This document shows, one piece after another, positions 1 to 7,516 of a stretch of 64,000 nt of DNA. Both the position numbers and the translations under genes were made by a program. A model generated the notes under the pieces. It saw nothing but the letters and a program-made list of their open reading frames with translations. It was not told the origin of the DNA and did no database searches. The first letter of the stretch is position 1, and every line of letters begins with the position of its first letter. The stretch comes from Bauldia sp. (GTDB lineage Bacteria; Pseudomonadota; Alphaproteobacteria; Rhizobiales; Kaistiaceae), in NCBI GenBank assembly GCA_028284325.1, contig JANQRX010000010.1:434001-498000 (forward strand), written 5' to 3'.

Positions 1-456
1 GACCGGGTGCCGATCGATGCGGTATGTGGTGCCGTCGAGAGTTGCAAAAAGATGGCCGAACAGGGTGTAGCGCGCCAATGTCGGCACACCGATCACCAGA
101 GGCACGTAGGGTCCGCGGAAGACCGCTTGGCCGATCTCGATCGCGCGACCGATGTTGCCGACCTCGGGCGCGCTGTCGAAGGTCGAGCAGGTCTTATAGT
201 GACAGATCGGCGCGCCCAGCTCGCGGAGCGCCGCGAAGACGGGCGGCAGCTCCCTTGCCATCCAATCCGGGCTTTGTGCTCGGCTGGTTCCCGCAACGCC
301 GATGGCCCGGCAGTGAGGGAAATTGGCTAGCTGCTCAGGTGTAGGGGCTTCAAGGAACAAGACCGTCGGAACGCCGGCGAGAGCCAGTACTTCCATGGCA
401 TCGGTGGAGCCGGTGAGGTCGTCGCCATAAAATGACAGAAGCGGTGACTTGCTCAT
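1..456 (-). CDS. oiaK: DUF1537 four-carbon sugar-acid kinase, OiaK-like (partial)
   Basis: The reading frame is open to the window edge, so only the first 152 residues are present; full family members are about 420 residues. The N-terminus carries the DUF1537 signature GDDLTGSTDA at residues 11-20, and the later stretch YKTCSTFDSAP...GNIGRAI is also typical. The family phosphorylates sugar acids with ATP. The ATG overlaps the stop of the RuBisCO-like gene by one base (TGATG), implying translational coupling. In the described D-apiose/isoapionate pathways a DUF1537 kinase (OiaK) makes 3-oxo-isoapionate 4-phosphate for the RuBisCO-like decarboxylase OiaX, and this neighbour suggests the same role. 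The family is certain; the substrate is inferred from context and could differ. Confidence 0.85.
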   Translation of the reverse strand, partial: MSKSPLLSFYGDDLTGSTDAMEVLALAGVPTVLFLEAPTPEQLANFPHCRAIGVAGTSRAQSPDWMARELPPVFAALRELGAPICHYKTCSTFDSAPEVGNIGRAIEIGQAVFRGPYVPLVIGVPTLARYTLFGHLFATLDGTTYRIDRHPV

Positions 457-1724
457 CAGCGGAAGGCGTCAAGGGCCTGAGCCAGCTCGGCGTTATCACG
501 CGCCGCTTCGTCCAGAGCGCGCCCCTCCAGCGCGGCCTCCCAGGCTTGCCGTAGGCTCGCCACGCCGGCGGCGACGCCGCCAGGGTGAGCGACCACGCCG
601 CCACCGCAGCAGTAGATCAGATCGGTCGAGCCCAAGGCCTTGTAAGTGTCTGGGACCTGCCGCGCGGTCTGCCCGGAGGAGAACACGGGCATCACGATGC
701 AGTCTTTGTCCGGAGGCGTGAACATCGGCGTCAGACAGGTCCGCGCCGACTCCACCACGCTGTCATCGTCCTCGCAGAACTTGTTCCGCAGTCCGTTCAC
801 GTGCATGTGGTCGGCACCGGCCAAGCGCCAGAGCTTCTGGTAGGCCCGATAGCTCATGCCGATGTCAGGAGATCGACTGAAGAGGCCCCAGCCGTTCCGG
901 TGCCCGTGGATCGGCAACTGGCTGTATCGGCGCAGATGATCCAGCCCGGCCAGACCAATGCCGTTGAGGCTGACCATGATGCAGGTGCCGCCGGCACGCC
1001 GCACCTGATCGTGCCGTTGCAGCATCTGGTCGATGCCTCCGGTGATATTGAAGGCGTACATGATCTTCTTGCCGGTCCGCTCGGCATGGTCGTTGAGGAC
1101 ACGCATCACCTTCTCGACGCGCAGCTCCAGCGGGTTGTGCGGTCCGTCGGCTTGCAGCTCGTCGTCCTTGATGAAATCGATGCCGCCTTCGGCGAGACGG
1201 CTGACGGCCTCGGCGGTGGCCTCCGGCGAAAGGCCCACGCTGGGCTTGATGATCGTTCCGATCAAGGGCCCGAAGGCGACGCCGGCGAGCCGCCGTGTTC
1301 CGTCGACGCCGAATTGCGGCCCGGCGTAGGCGGATGCGAAGGCGGGCGGAAGCTGAATATCGAGCAGTCTGAGCGCCGAGAACTGCGCCAGTTCAAAGAG
1401 GTTGCCTGCGACCGTGGCCAGCAGGTTCGGGAGCGAGGGCCCCATGTTGGCCAGAGGCCAGGACAACTCGACCTCGGCTCTTCGATAGACCGGTCTTGTC
1501 GCCGCGGCCGGGGGCACTTTCGCTCCGGGGAGCGCAGGGCGCCGTCCTTCGCCGGTCTGCGTGATTCGCTCTACGCGTGCAGCGTGCGCCTCTCGCAGCT
1601 CGTCCGTCTCGCCGGGCACGCGTGCGAAGGTCCCGGTTGACTGCTCTCCCGCCATCGCTTCGACGGCTTCGGACAACTTGAAAGCGGTCTCGATTTCATA
1701 ACGTGCCGATACGCGGTCGCCCAA
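456..1724 (-). CDS. oiaX: RuBisCO-like protein, OiaX-type (3-oxo-isoapionate-4-phosphate decarboxylase)
   Basis: A 422-residue form IV RuBisCO-like protein. Counterparts of the RuBisCO active site are visible: K160 in GTIIKPSVGLS matches loop-1 lysine 175, and K186, D188 and E189 in DFIKDDE match the carbamylated lysine and the two magnesium ligands. The rest of the barrel diverges from true RuBisCO, for example HVNGLRNKF, so carbon fixation is not expected. Pairing with a DUF1537 kinase is the hallmark of OiaX, which decarboxylates phosphorylated 3-oxo-isoapionate in D-apiose breakdown. The start is a TTG with GGGAG about 10 bases upstream. An in-frame TGA lies ten codons upstream and I see no better start. 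The family call is strong; the exact substrate is inferred from the gene pair. Confidence 0.8.
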   Translation of the reverse strand: MGDRVSARYEIETAFKLSEAVEAMAGEQSTGTFARVPGETDELREAHAARVERITQTGEGRRPALPGAKVPPAAATRPVYRRAEVELSWPLANMGPSLPNLLATVAGNLFELAQFSALRLLDIQLPPAFASAYAGPQFGVDGTRRLAGVAFGPLIGTIIKPSVGLSPEATAEAVSRLAEGGIDFIKDDELQADGPHNPLELRVEKVMRVLNDHAERTGKKIMYAFNITGGIDQMLQRHDQVRRAGGTCIMVSLNGIGLAGLDHLRRYSQLPIHGHRNGWGLFSRSPDIGMSYRAYQKLWRLAGADHMHVNGLRNKFCEDDDSVVESARTCLTPMFTPPDKDCIVMPVFSSGQTARQVPDTYKALGSTDLIYCCGGGVVAHPGGVAAGVASLRQAWEAALEGRALDEAARDNAELAQALDAFR

Positions 1725-1767
1725 GGCCCAGCTCTCCCGTCCAACTCCTTGTCATCGATCGTTGAAG

Positions 1768-1780
1768 ATTGTCTGACAAT
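1768..1780. promoter_or_regulatory. GntR-type operator upstream of oiaX
   Basis: ATTGTCTGACAAT is a perfect palindrome around a central T and fits TNGTNNNACNA, the pattern bound by many FCD-subfamily GntR repressors. It lies 44 bases upstream of the oiaX start, where a repressor would block transcription of oiaX-oiaK. The regulator gene is not in the window. Confidence 0.6.
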
Positions 1781-2062
1781 ATGTCATGGAGTCGTATGCT
1801 AGCCTTCGGGATTTGCCAGGTCAAGTTCGCGGATAAATATATAAAATACCTCAATAAAATTTGAATGTAGAATGGTGATGGAAGCTATTGCCGCGCCTCG
1901 CTTGTCAACAGCCTTGCGGCCGTCTAGAGTGCCCATCCGGCATCAGGAGTTGAGTGGAATCAGTGACTGGAGCTTTGGATTTAACAAGCTGATATTAATA
2001 AGCTAAATCGCAACAGATAGAGGCACTTATCGGGCCTTTAGCGGGCCCGGACTCGGCATCGA

Positions 2063-2077
2063 AATTGTTGGACAATT
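2063..2077. promoter_or_regulatory. GntR-type operator on the biotin-carrier side
   Basis: AATTGTTGGACAATT has perfect 6-base arms around TGG and again fits TNGTNNNACNA. It is the second copy of the pattern in this intergenic region and lies about 200 bases upstream of the biotin-carrier start, so both divergent operons probably answer to the same regulator. Confidence 0.55.
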
Positions 2078-2280
2078 ATGACGAGTTATCTGCACGCCGA
2101 ACGGACATCGAGCGGATGAGGGATTGTCATGCGACAGCATCGTGGGTGGCGATGTCGACCGTCTTTGTGTCGTCGCATCCGATAGGGCGTTTGCCGCGAG
2201 TCGGAGGGGGTGACGACTTTGCGATCACGCCGCGATCGAAGACATCGTTGGGGCGATTTTGAAAGGGGAGGAGGCGGCCA

Positions 2281-2526
2281 GTGACCAAACACACAGTGCG
2301 TACGCCGATGCCGGGGACGTTCTATCGCAAGCCGGGCCCGGACCAGCCAGTGTACAAGAATCAAGGAGAGGCGGTGCGGAACGGCGAGGTGATTGGCCTC
2401 GTCGAGGTGATGAAGACCTATTTCGAAGTGAAATCCGACAGGGACGGCGCTCGCATTCACTTCCTGGTTGACGATGCCGAGGCCGTAGACGGCGACCAAG
2501 TCATCGCCGAGATCGAGGTCTCGTGA
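2281..2526 (+). CDS. Biotin carboxyl carrier (BCCP-like) protein, small form
   Basis: An 81-residue protein that is almost only a biotinyl/lipoyl domain. It opens with TPMPGTFYRKPGP, and the predicted biotinylated lysine is K45 in GLVEVMKTYF. The usual AMKM motif is replaced by VMKT, a variant I associate with stand-alone carriers next to 5-oxoprolinase/allophanate-hydrolase-like (PxpB/PxpC) genes. The N-terminal extension of AccB from fatty-acid synthesis is missing, so this is unlikely to be the main acetyl-CoA carboxylase carrier. It starts with GTG behind a very strong ribosome site (GGGGAGGAGG, ending about 8 bases upstream) and is followed after 7 bases by a biotin carboxylase, so the two form an operon. 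No carboxyltransferase follows. The acceptor substrate is unknown. Confidence 0.85.
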   Translation: MTKHTVRTPMPGTFYRKPGPDQPVYKNQGEAVRNGEVIGLVEVMKTYFEVKSDRDGARIHFLVDDAEAVDGDQVIAEIEVS

Positions 2527-2533
2527 GCCGCCG

Positions 2534-3889
2534 ATGCCGATAAGAAGCCTCTTTGTCGCGAATCGCGGAGAGATCGCGCTTCGCATCATACGCTCAGCGC
2601 GTGAGCTGGGTATCAAGACAATCCTCGGGCACAGCGCCGCCGACGCCGAGTCCCTCCCGGTCCGTTTGGCCGATACCGCGATCGAGATCGGCCCCGGGCC
2701 GGCGGCAAAGTCCTATCTGAATGCCGAGCGCGTGGTGCGGTTGGCTAGCGAGTCCGGCGCAGACGCGATCCATCCGGGTTACGGCTTTCTTGCCGAGAAC
2801 GCCGACTTTGTCGACGGAGTCGAGCGGGCCGGGCTGACGTTTGTCGGGCCGAGCGCAGAGTCGATTCGCTTGATGGGCGACAAGGCGAAGGCGCGCGAGA
2901 TCGCTCGGGAGGTTGGGATCGCGACCGTGCCCGGCAGCGAAGGCACGCTGAGCGGCCTCGAGGAGGCCCAGGCCTTGGCGGAGAAAGTCGGCTATCCGGT
3001 CATGATAAAGGCGGTTTCGGGCGGTGGCGGCAAGGGCATTCGAACCGTTTGCAATCCCACGGAGCTGGCGAAGGACCTACCCCAGGCACAAGCGGAGGCG
3101 AAGGCTGCATTCGGTGACGGAGGAGTCTACCTGGAGAAGGTCATCCAAGGCGCCCGGCATCTGGAAGTGCAGCTCTTGGGAGACGGCTTCGATGTCATTC
3201 ACCTGCACGAGAGAGACTGCTCTCTGCAGCGTCGCCGGCAGAAGATCTGGGAGGAGGCGCCTGCGACGGGGCTACCCGCCTCGGTCATGGAAAAGCTCCA
3301 CAAGACCGCGGTGGAGCTTGCGCGCCGAGTCAACTATCGCTCGGCCGGCACGATCGAGTTCCTCTACGATCCGGACCGGGCTGAGTTCTACTTCATCGAG
3401 ATGAACACACGAATTCAAGTCGAGCACCCAACGACCGAACTGGTTGCGGGACTCGATTTGGTCGGGGAGATGCTGCGGATATCTGGCGGAGAGCGCCTAC
3501 GCTTTCGGCAAGACGAGATAGACATCCGTGGACACGCGATTGAAGTCCGGTTGAACGCCGAAGATCCGGATCGCCAATTTCTGCCGCAGCCGGGCGTTAT
3601 AGAAGATGTGCGTGTTCCCGGAGGGCTTGGTGTGCGATTCGATAGCCATATCTTTCCGGGCTACAGGATTCCGCCATTCTATGATTCTCTGATCGGAAAG
3701 CTGATTGTATTGGGTGACAATCGTTCGCATGCCCTCGATCGGCTCCAAAGAGCTTTGCACGAGCTTAGCATCACCGGCGTAAAGACAACGGCGGGTCTCT
3801 TTGAAGACCTGGTGAGCAGCCCGGAGGTCCGCTCAGGCGACTATCACACGAAATGGTTGGAGCCGTGGCTCGCCGCCAGAGGACGATAA
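2534..3889 (+). CDS. accC: Biotin carboxylase (AccC-type)
   Basis: ATP-dependent carboxylation of carrier-bound biotin with bicarbonate. At 451 residues it matches a stand-alone AccC (449 in E. coli). All landmarks are present: N-terminal VANRGEIALRI, ATP-grasp lysines K117 and K159, the GGGGKG loop at 163-168, HLEVQLLGD, ERDCSLQRRRQK, and the catalytic block FIEMNTRIQVEHP followed by IEVRLNAEDP. No carrier or transferase domain is fused. It follows the small carrier gene after 7 bases. The pair may be a second, pathway-specific biotin carboxylase rather than the housekeeping one, since it faces the oiaX operon and shares its operator pattern. It appears intact, and the partner transferase is not within the next 10 kb. 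Confidence 0.93.
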   Translation: MPIRSLFVANRGEIALRIIRSARELGIKTILGHSAADAESLPVRLADTAIEIGPGPAAKSYLNAERVVRLASESGADAIHPGYGFLAENADFVDGVERAGLTFVGPSAESIRLMGDKAKAREIAREVGIATVPGSEGTLSGLEEAQALAEKVGYPVMIKAVSGGGGKGIRTVCNPTELAKDLPQAQAEAKAAFGDGGVYLEKVIQGARHLEVQLLGDGFDVIHLHERDCSLQRRRQKIWEEAPATGLPASVMEKLHKTAVELARRVNYRSAGTIEFLYDPDRAEFYFIEMNTRIQVEHPTTELVAGLDLVGEMLRISGGERLRFRQDEIDIRGHAIEVRLNAEDPDRQFLPQPGVIEDVRVPGGLGVRFDSHIFPGYRIPPFYDSLIGKLIVLGDNRSHALDRLQRALHELSITGVKTTAGLFEDLVSSPEVRSGDYHTKWLEPWLAARGR

Positions 3890-4482
3890 ACTGGACTGTC
3901 TGAAGTAGGCGAAAGGCCGTGTCTACCGACAAGCGGTGCTCCCCACCGACGGAAATAGTGACCGAGATGGCTAACGCTAAGCCGTTCTTGTTCCGGGTAT
4001 CCACGGCTTCTCTCGGGGTGATTTCCTCGTCGCCCCGCTGGCGGCCCTCCTTGCGGTGTCGAGGGTCGGGCATATTGAGCGGAAGACGTCATGCCCAAGT
4101 TGGCTGCATCGAATGCTGCTTAAGGTTGGTCAATCTGGGTTCTATCCCCTGACATACCTGCACCATCTCAAGGGACGCACCATGACGACCGTTCTTGGCA
4201 CTTGTGAGAACTGCCTTCGCTCATGATGGTGCTTCCGGCGTCGAGACAAATTCAGACAGGAACTGTCTTTCTTGGAATATCGATGAGGCTTGCGGCACTG
4301 TTTGCGATCGCAATCAAATGCCTGCGATCGAAAGGCTGATCCAAGCGGGCGTTGTGCGCCTGCCCGGCCTGGAGACCGGGCACCGGGTGCTACTCCGCCA
4401 GGCTCACTCGCGCTCGCCAAGCTCCGCCGAGCCCCGCTTCCGGGGAAAGGTGCGGGAGGTTTAGTGAGAGGGGAGGTCCGTC
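3890..4482. other. Gene-less stretch after accC
   Basis: About 590 bases in which I see no credible gene on either strand. Frames are short, overlap on both strands and match no family I recognise. The base composition is less GC-rich than the neighbours. With the ArdC remnant just downstream, it looks like decayed accessory DNA. Confidence 0.5.
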
Positions 4483-4665
4483 ATGACGGAGCGCAAGCGG
4501 GAGACGGTCTACCAGGAAGTGACCGACCGGATCATTGCCGACCTGGAGCAGGGCAGGGTGTCCCGGGTCCAGCCCTGGGGTACACCCGGAGCCAAGGCTT
4601 CCCCGGAGCACCCACACGGCCAACATCTATTCCGGGATCAACATCCTGATCCACTGGGGCGCGGT
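4483..4665 (+). pseudogene. Remnant of ArdC-like antirestriction protein gene
   Basis: The fragment keeps a good ribosome site (GAGGGGAGG) and an ATG, then reads TVYQEVTDRIIADLEQG...VQPWGTPGAKA, the N-terminus of ArdC-type proteins (single-strand DNA binding, plasmid and integrative-element antirestriction factors). Around position 4595 the match moves to the next frame: LPRSTHTANIYSGINILIHWG corresponds to the following LPRN...YSGIN block. The match then ends. The gene is therefore frameshifted and lacks the rest of the DNA-binding domain and the whole C-terminal metallopeptidase-like domain. It is probably a scar of a past plasmid or integrative-element insertion. No other mobile-element gene is recognisable beside it. 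Confidence 0.65.
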
Positions 4666-4900
4666 CATTGTAGGGCCTAGTGATCGAGACGAGGCCGATC
4701 TTCGTTACGCCCACCAAGTTTGCCGGTTACTTGGATCAAATTGGCACATAGATTCTGGCATGTTTCACCTACCGCGCTTATGTTGAGAAGACGAACCGCG
4801 AAAAGACGTGACAGAAGCGTTTACTCAGGAACGCGCTCAGAAAGACTGTTCATCTCATTGGACCACGTAGCAGGATCAAGTTGGAATACCTTTGATCTCG
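4666..4900. other. Gene-less DNA between ardC remnant and dusA
   Basis: No complete gene is visible. A short open stretch after 4680 (reading ETRPIFVTPTKFAGYLDQIG, then stop) looks protein-like but is not recognised, and may be another decayed fragment. The dusA promoter must lie in the last 100 bases, but I see no convincing -35/-10 pair. Confidence 0.4.
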
Positions 4901-5911
4901 ATGGCCCATCTTATCTCTATCGCCCCCATGATGGAGTGGACGGACCGGCACTGCCGGATGCTGCACCGGCAGTTCACCCGCCACGCGCGTCTCTACACGG
5001 AAATGATCGTCGCCGAGGCGCTGCTCCACGGCGAGCCGGCGCGGCTGCTCGCCTTCTCGGCCGATGAGCATCCAGTCGCGGCGCAACTTGGCGGCTCGGA
5101 TCCGGACCGCGTGGCCGCCGCCGCGGCGATCGCGGCCGACTGGGGTTACGACGAGATCAACCTGAACGTCGGCTGTCCGTCTGACCGGGTGCAGAACGGC
5201 ACTTTCGGCGCCTGCCTGATGCGCGAGCCGGCGCTTGTCGGCCGGATCGTCGCCGCCATGAAGGCCGCGGTCGATGTCCCGGTGACGGTCAAGTGCCGCA
5301 CCGGCGTCGACGACCAGGACGAGGACATGGCGCTTCCGGCACTGGCCGAAGCGGCGTTCGCGAACGGCGCCGACGCTCTGTGGGTGCATGCACGCAAGGC
5401 ATGGCTCACCGGGCTGAGCCCGAAGGAAAACCGAACCGTGCCGCCGCTCGACTACGGTCGCGTCTATCGCCTCAAGCAGAGGTGGCCGGACCGGTTCGTC
5501 GGCATCAACGGCGGGATCGAGACCCTCGACGCGGCGATCGCGCATCTCGATCATGTCGACGGCGCCATGCTCGGCCGCGCCGCCTATCACAATCCGAGTC
5601 TGCTGGCGCGGATCGACCGCGACGTCTTCGGTGTGGCCGGTGAACCGGCGACGCCGGACGAGGTCGTGCGCGCCTATCGTCCCTACATGGAGGCGCAACT
5701 GGCCGCCGGCGTCAGGCTTCACCATCTCACGCGGCACATGCTGGGCCTGTTCCACGGCCGTCCCGGCGCGCGGCGCTGGCGGCAGATCCTGACGCTCCGC
5801 TCGACCACGCCGGGCGCAGGGTTCGAGGTCGTGGAGGACGCGCTCGCTGCGGTGACCGGTGACGATCGGCGCGCCCGGCCAACGGTCGCAGAGCCCGCCG
5901 GCCATGCCTGA
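4901..5911 (+). CDS. dusA: tRNA dihydrouridine(20/20a) synthase DusA
   Basis: An FMN-dependent enzyme that reduces uridine to dihydrouridine in the tRNA D-loop. The protein (336 residues) has the Dus barrel signatures: N-terminal APMMEWTDRHCR, the NLNVGCPSDRVQNGTFGACLM block with catalytic cysteine C105, VKCRTGVDD, VHARKAWLTGLSPKENR (DusA-type), and GINGGI...DGAMLGRAAYHNP for FMN phosphate binding. I start at ATG 4901 because it begins directly at the family N-terminus (MAHLISIAPMMEW); an in-frame TTG nine bases upstream adds three residues without support. The end overlaps the next gene by 8 bases. Confidence 0.96.
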   Translation: MAHLISIAPMMEWTDRHCRMLHRQFTRHARLYTEMIVAEALLHGEPARLLAFSADEHPVAAQLGGSDPDRVAAAAAIAADWGYDEINLNVGCPSDRVQNGTFGACLMREPALVGRIVAAMKAAVDVPVTVKCRTGVDDQDEDMALPALAEAAFANGADALWVHARKAWLTGLSPKENRTVPPLDYGRVYRLKQRWPDRFVGINGGIETLDAAIAHLDHVDGAMLGRAAYHNPSLLARIDRDVFGVAGEPATPDEVVRAYRPYMEAQLAAGVRLHHLTRHMLGLFHGRPGARRWRQILTLRSTTPGAGFEVVEDALAAVTGDDRRARPTVAEPAGHA

Positions 5912-6713
5912 ACTCCTTCAACTCGGCCTCGCCATTGCCGCCGCCGGTGTGATGTCCGGCCTGCTCGCCGGCCTGTTCGGCATTGGTGGCGGTGCGGTGA
6001 TGGTGCCGGTGCTCTACCAGACGTTCATCTATCTCGGCATCGACGAAGCCGTCCGCATGCACCTGGCTGTCGGGTCATCAATTGCCGTCATCGTGCCGAC
6101 ATCAATACGCTCGTTCACCGCGCACAGGGCGCGCGGCGCCGTCGACATGGATCTGCTGCGAAGCTGGGTCATCGCCGTGCCCCTCGGGGCGATCGCGGCC
6201 GCGCTTGCCGCCTCCGTGATCTCCGGCGGTGCGCTCCGCGGGATTTTTGCCGTCGTCGCGGCAATCTTCGGTCTCCGGCTCCTGCTGGGTGGCACCGCCT
6301 GGCGGCTCGGCAACGACCTTCCCGGTAACCCGGCCCGGACCATCGTCGGCGGCAGCGTCGGATTCATCTCCGCACTGCTCGGTATCGGCGGCGGCATCCC
6401 CACCAACGCCTTCATGACCCTGTTCGGTCGGTCGATCCGCCAGGCGGTCGCCACCTCGTCGGGGGTCGGCGTCCTGATGTCCGTGCCGGCGCTCTTCGGC
6501 CTTGCCTGGGCCGGATGGGGCGCGGCGGGCCTTCCCGACTATTCCGTCGGCTTCATCAGCCTCCCGGTCGTCGCCATCCTGATCCCCATCTCCGTCGCGG
6601 TCGCGCCGCTGGGGGTGCGTCTGGCGCACCGGCTCCCCCACCGCGCGCTGGAGATCGCCTTCGGCGCCTTCCAGATCGTGGTGGCCGCGCGGTTCGCCGT
6701 CAGCCTGTTGTAA
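5904..6713 (+). CDS. TauE/SafE-family sulfite/anion permease
   Basis: A 269-residue membrane protein with about eight predicted hydrophobic segments. It has the TauE/SafE duplicated signature: GLLAGLFGIGGGAVMVPVL near the N-terminus and SALLGIGGGIPTNAFMTLFG in the second half. Family members export or import small organic sulfur anions or other carboxylates across the inner membrane; the substrate cannot be read from sequence. The ATG at 5904 overlaps the dusA stop by 8 bases, so the two genes are probably co-transcribed. Confidence 0.88.
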   Translation: MPELLQLGLAIAAAGVMSGLLAGLFGIGGGAVMVPVLYQTFIYLGIDEAVRMHLAVGSSIAVIVPTSIRSFTAHRARGAVDMDLLRSWVIAVPLGAIAAALAASVISGGALRGIFAVVAAIFGLRLLLGGTAWRLGNDLPGNPARTIVGGSVGFISALLGIGGGIPTNAFMTLFGRSIRQAVATSSGVGVLMSVPALFGLAWAGWGAAGLPDYSVGFISLPVVAILIPISVAVAPLGVRLAHRLPHRALEIAFGAFQIVVAARFAVSLL

Positions 6714-6725
6714 GCCGAGAGCGCC

Positions 6726-7439
6726 CTAAGGCGTCAGGATCAGCCGGTCGCCCGCGACGGTGTAGGCCGACAGGGTATCGAGGAAACTCAAGCCGAGAAG
6801 GCTTTGCGTCAGCGTGCGCGGTGGTGCGACCAGCGCGCGGACGCTGTCGCGCTCGATGGTCCCGACGGTCAGGCGGTCGAGTGTGATCGGCGCGGCCCGG
6901 ATGACGCCGTTGGCGGTACGGATCGGCAGCGTGAACCGTAGCGACTCGGGATCGAGGCCGAGGCGCGCGGCCTCGCGCGAGGTCAGCGTGACGAAGCTCG
7001 CCCCGGTATCGACCAGGAACGAGACCGGCTCGCCGCCGACCGCGCCCCAGATGGCGAAATGGCCACCGCCGCCGCGGGTGACCACGATGGTGTCGGCGCC
7101 GCTGTCGGGATTGCGCACGCTGATCGGGATACCGGGCGCGAGCGCGCCGAGAAGACGATCGCCGACCCCGGCAAGCTCGTCACGATAACTGTAGGCGGCC
7201 ACCAGCAACGCCCCCAGCAGGGCCCAGAAGACGATCGCACGCAGGACCTGGCCCGGTCTCAGCCGGCGACCGCCGAAAGCGGCCGCGACGAACAACAGGA
7301 TGAGGACGAGGAATGCGAGTTCGCCGAACTGCACGTCCTGGAAGCCGATAATGGTCCCGTCGCCGTCGAAGACGAGCAGTGCCACCGCCGCCACGAGCGC
7401 CGCCATCAGGCCCCAGAACAAAAGGCCCGACCACCTCAT
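6726..7439 (-). CDS. Membrane-anchored retropepsin-like aspartic protease (TIGR02281 type)
   Basis: 237 residues: three hydrophobic segments in the first ~100 residues, then a periplasmic clan AA aspartic protease domain. The active-site block is FLVDTGASFVTLT (family D-T/S-G motif), and the C-terminus holds the second family motif, SLLGLSFLDTLSAYTV. This single-domain type acts as a homodimer like retroviral proteases and is conserved in alphaproteobacteria; its substrates are unknown. I start at ATG 7439 (MRWSGLLFWGLM), which begins directly with a membrane segment; the frame continues upstream but without signal. The gene converges with the permease gene, 12 bases apart. Confidence 0.85.
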   Translation of the reverse strand: MRWSGLLFWGLMAALVAAVALLVFDGDGTIIGFQDVQFGELAFLVLILLFVAAAFGGRRLRPGQVLRAIVFWALLGALLVAAYSYRDELAGVGDRLLGALAPGIPISVRNPDSGADTIVVTRGGGGHFAIWGAVGGEPVSFLVDTGASFVTLTSREAARLGLDPESLRFTLPIRTANGVIRAAPITLDRLTVGTIERDSVRALVAPPRTLTQSLLGLSFLDTLSAYTVAGDRLILTP

Positions 7440-7516
7440 GATGCCGATCCGTGGGCGATCGGAGCAGGGACGCCGCCCATGCTCTGCGGCCGTGAAGGCA
7501 TCGAACCTCCCTTTCG

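Larger units (their letters stand above)
1725..2280. other. Divergent intergenic region, oiaX / biotin carrier
   Basis: This 556-base gap separates the two divergent operons. Its centre (about 1830-1870) is AT-rich, unlike the coding DNA around it, and fits a promoter zone. It holds two palindromes of one pattern, annotated separately. The right-hand 200 bases contain only short frames with no recognisable protein. No regulator gene lies in the gap. Confidence 0.6.

Noticed and set aside
585..1640. 351-residue open frame antisense to oiaX
   Set aside because: It lies fully antisense to a well-supported RuBisCO-like gene and has no recognisable domain; GC-rich coding leaves such frames open.
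2065..2262. 65-residue frame upstream of the biotin carrier
   Set aside because: It begins inside the second palindrome with a TTG, has no ribosome site and no recognisable sequence.
4850..5905. 351-residue open frame antisense to dusA
   Set aside because: Arg/Asp/His-rich antisense translation with no motif; dusA on the plus strand is certain.
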